Source: Methylococcales bacterium (GTDB taxonomy: Bacteria > Pseudomonadota > Gammaproteobacteria > Methylococcales > Methylomonadaceae). Taken from it: DNA of 55,396 nt. The stretch covers positions 1 to 55,396 of the forward strand of contig JAPLRP010000052.1 in NCBI GenBank assembly GCA_026399095.1. Direction: 5' to 3'. The position numbers and the translations under genes were made by a program. Below the pieces are notes generated by a model that saw only the letters and a program-made list of their open reading frames with translations, did no database searches and had not been told where the DNA came from. Positions 55,211 to 55,396 of this stretch are shown here, in pieces; position 1 is the first letter of the stretch; every line of letters begins with the position of its first letter.

Positions 55211-55396
55211 ATTCTCTTCCTAAGCGCGAGACAAATTCGGTATTTAAAAGGCTGACACTCCTCTGTTATCGTGGGAAGCTTCGAAACAAATCACGCAGAA
55301 AGAGGCCAGCCTATGAACCGAATTGTCGCATCAATTACCTCTCTTCAACAACATCTTGATTCATTAGCCAATAATCCGATTATCTATCGACCTAGA
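55156..55396 (+). mobile_element. left end of a probable insertion sequence, incomplete
   Basis: Where selO similarity ends, unrelated sequence begins and soon carries a new reading frame that runs out of the window. That arrangement fits an insertion sequence entering selO. The exact boundary, its inverted repeats and any target duplication cannot be seen because only one side is present. Confidence 0.5.
55313..55396 (+). CDS. N-terminus of a probable transposase, cut by the window edge
   Basis: An ATG at 55313, after an AGAGG purine stretch, opens a frame of 28 residues up to the end of the window: MNRIVASITSLQQHL... and ...NPIIYRPR. The start resembles small-zinc-finger transposases in which a YRP segment leads into a CPxCG motif; the deciding region lies outside the window. 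Confidence 0.45.
   Translation, partial: MNRIVASITSLQQHLDSLANNPIIYRPR

Noticed and set aside
1-55396. tRNA, rRNA or an anti-phage defence island
   Set aside because: I saw no tRNA-like cloverleaf signatures, no rRNA sequence and no recognisable defence gene cluster.

Overview
The window reads as gammaproteobacterial chromosome. The evidence is a set of conserved neighbourhoods: miaB-ybeZ-ybeY-ybeX, dapA-bamC, nagZ next to an S-methyl-5'-thioinosine phosphorylase-type gene, a yafS-like methyltransferase beside rnhA near mltD, and proteins such as BamC, MltD, HtpX and YajD. Base composition is moderately AT-rich. The class II Calvin-type aldolase, the NAD-reducing hydrogenase and the overall protein style suggest a methanotroph or other C1/chemolithotrophic lineage (Methylococcales-like), but no methane or methanol oxidation gene is present, so that placement is inference.

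Layout. 1-3425: a PAS-PAS-GGDEF-EAL sensor whose 5' end is missing, next to a foreign-looking reading-frame tail at the window edge. 3554-9181 (minus strand): L,D-transpeptidase, fructose-bisphosphate aldolase, ClC chloride transporter, a small secreted protein, proA and a group II truncated haemoglobin. 9275-12079 (minus): an ArsM-like methyltransferase, an ArsS-like radical SAM protein and a secreted DUF3047 protein, probably an arsenosugar-type arsenic pathway. 12314-14623 (plus): nagZ, a purine phosphoribosyltransferase and a nucleoside phosphorylase, joining cell-wall recycling to purine salvage. 14683-20388 (minus): a hybrid histidine kinase with HPt domain and a CheB-CheR-PAS fusion. 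20389-21185 is a non-coding stretch holding an array of degenerate dyad-like units with an exact 21-bp period. 21186-21935 is an unknown secreted protein.

22229-27549 (plus): a compact hoxF-hoxU-hoxY-(small Cys-rich GDCCVxC protein)-hoxH-hoxW operon for an NAD-linked [NiFe] hydrogenase. It converges on, and overlaps, an Hsp70/DUF2760/small secreted protein operon (27533-30629, minus). Then come htpX, a PQQ-type sugar dehydrogenase, nudF, an NlpC/P60 lipoprotein, trhO with a CAA repeat running into its stop codon, miaB-ybeZ-ybeY-ybeX-galE, dnaQ, deaD (minus), dapA-bamC-purL, a small membrane protein, yajD, rnhA and a methyltransferase (minus), mltD and a group I truncated haemoglobin whose promoter region carries a perfect dyad.

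The window ends in a selO pseudogene with an in-frame stop and a lost 3' end, followed by what looks like the start of an insertion sequence. Genes damaged at both ends next to foreign-looking sequence suggest that the window is bounded by mobile-element copies. The most unusual items are the Cys-rich protein inside the hox operon, the 21-bp array, the ArsM/ArsS locus, the dyad at the haemoglobin promoter and the decayed selO.
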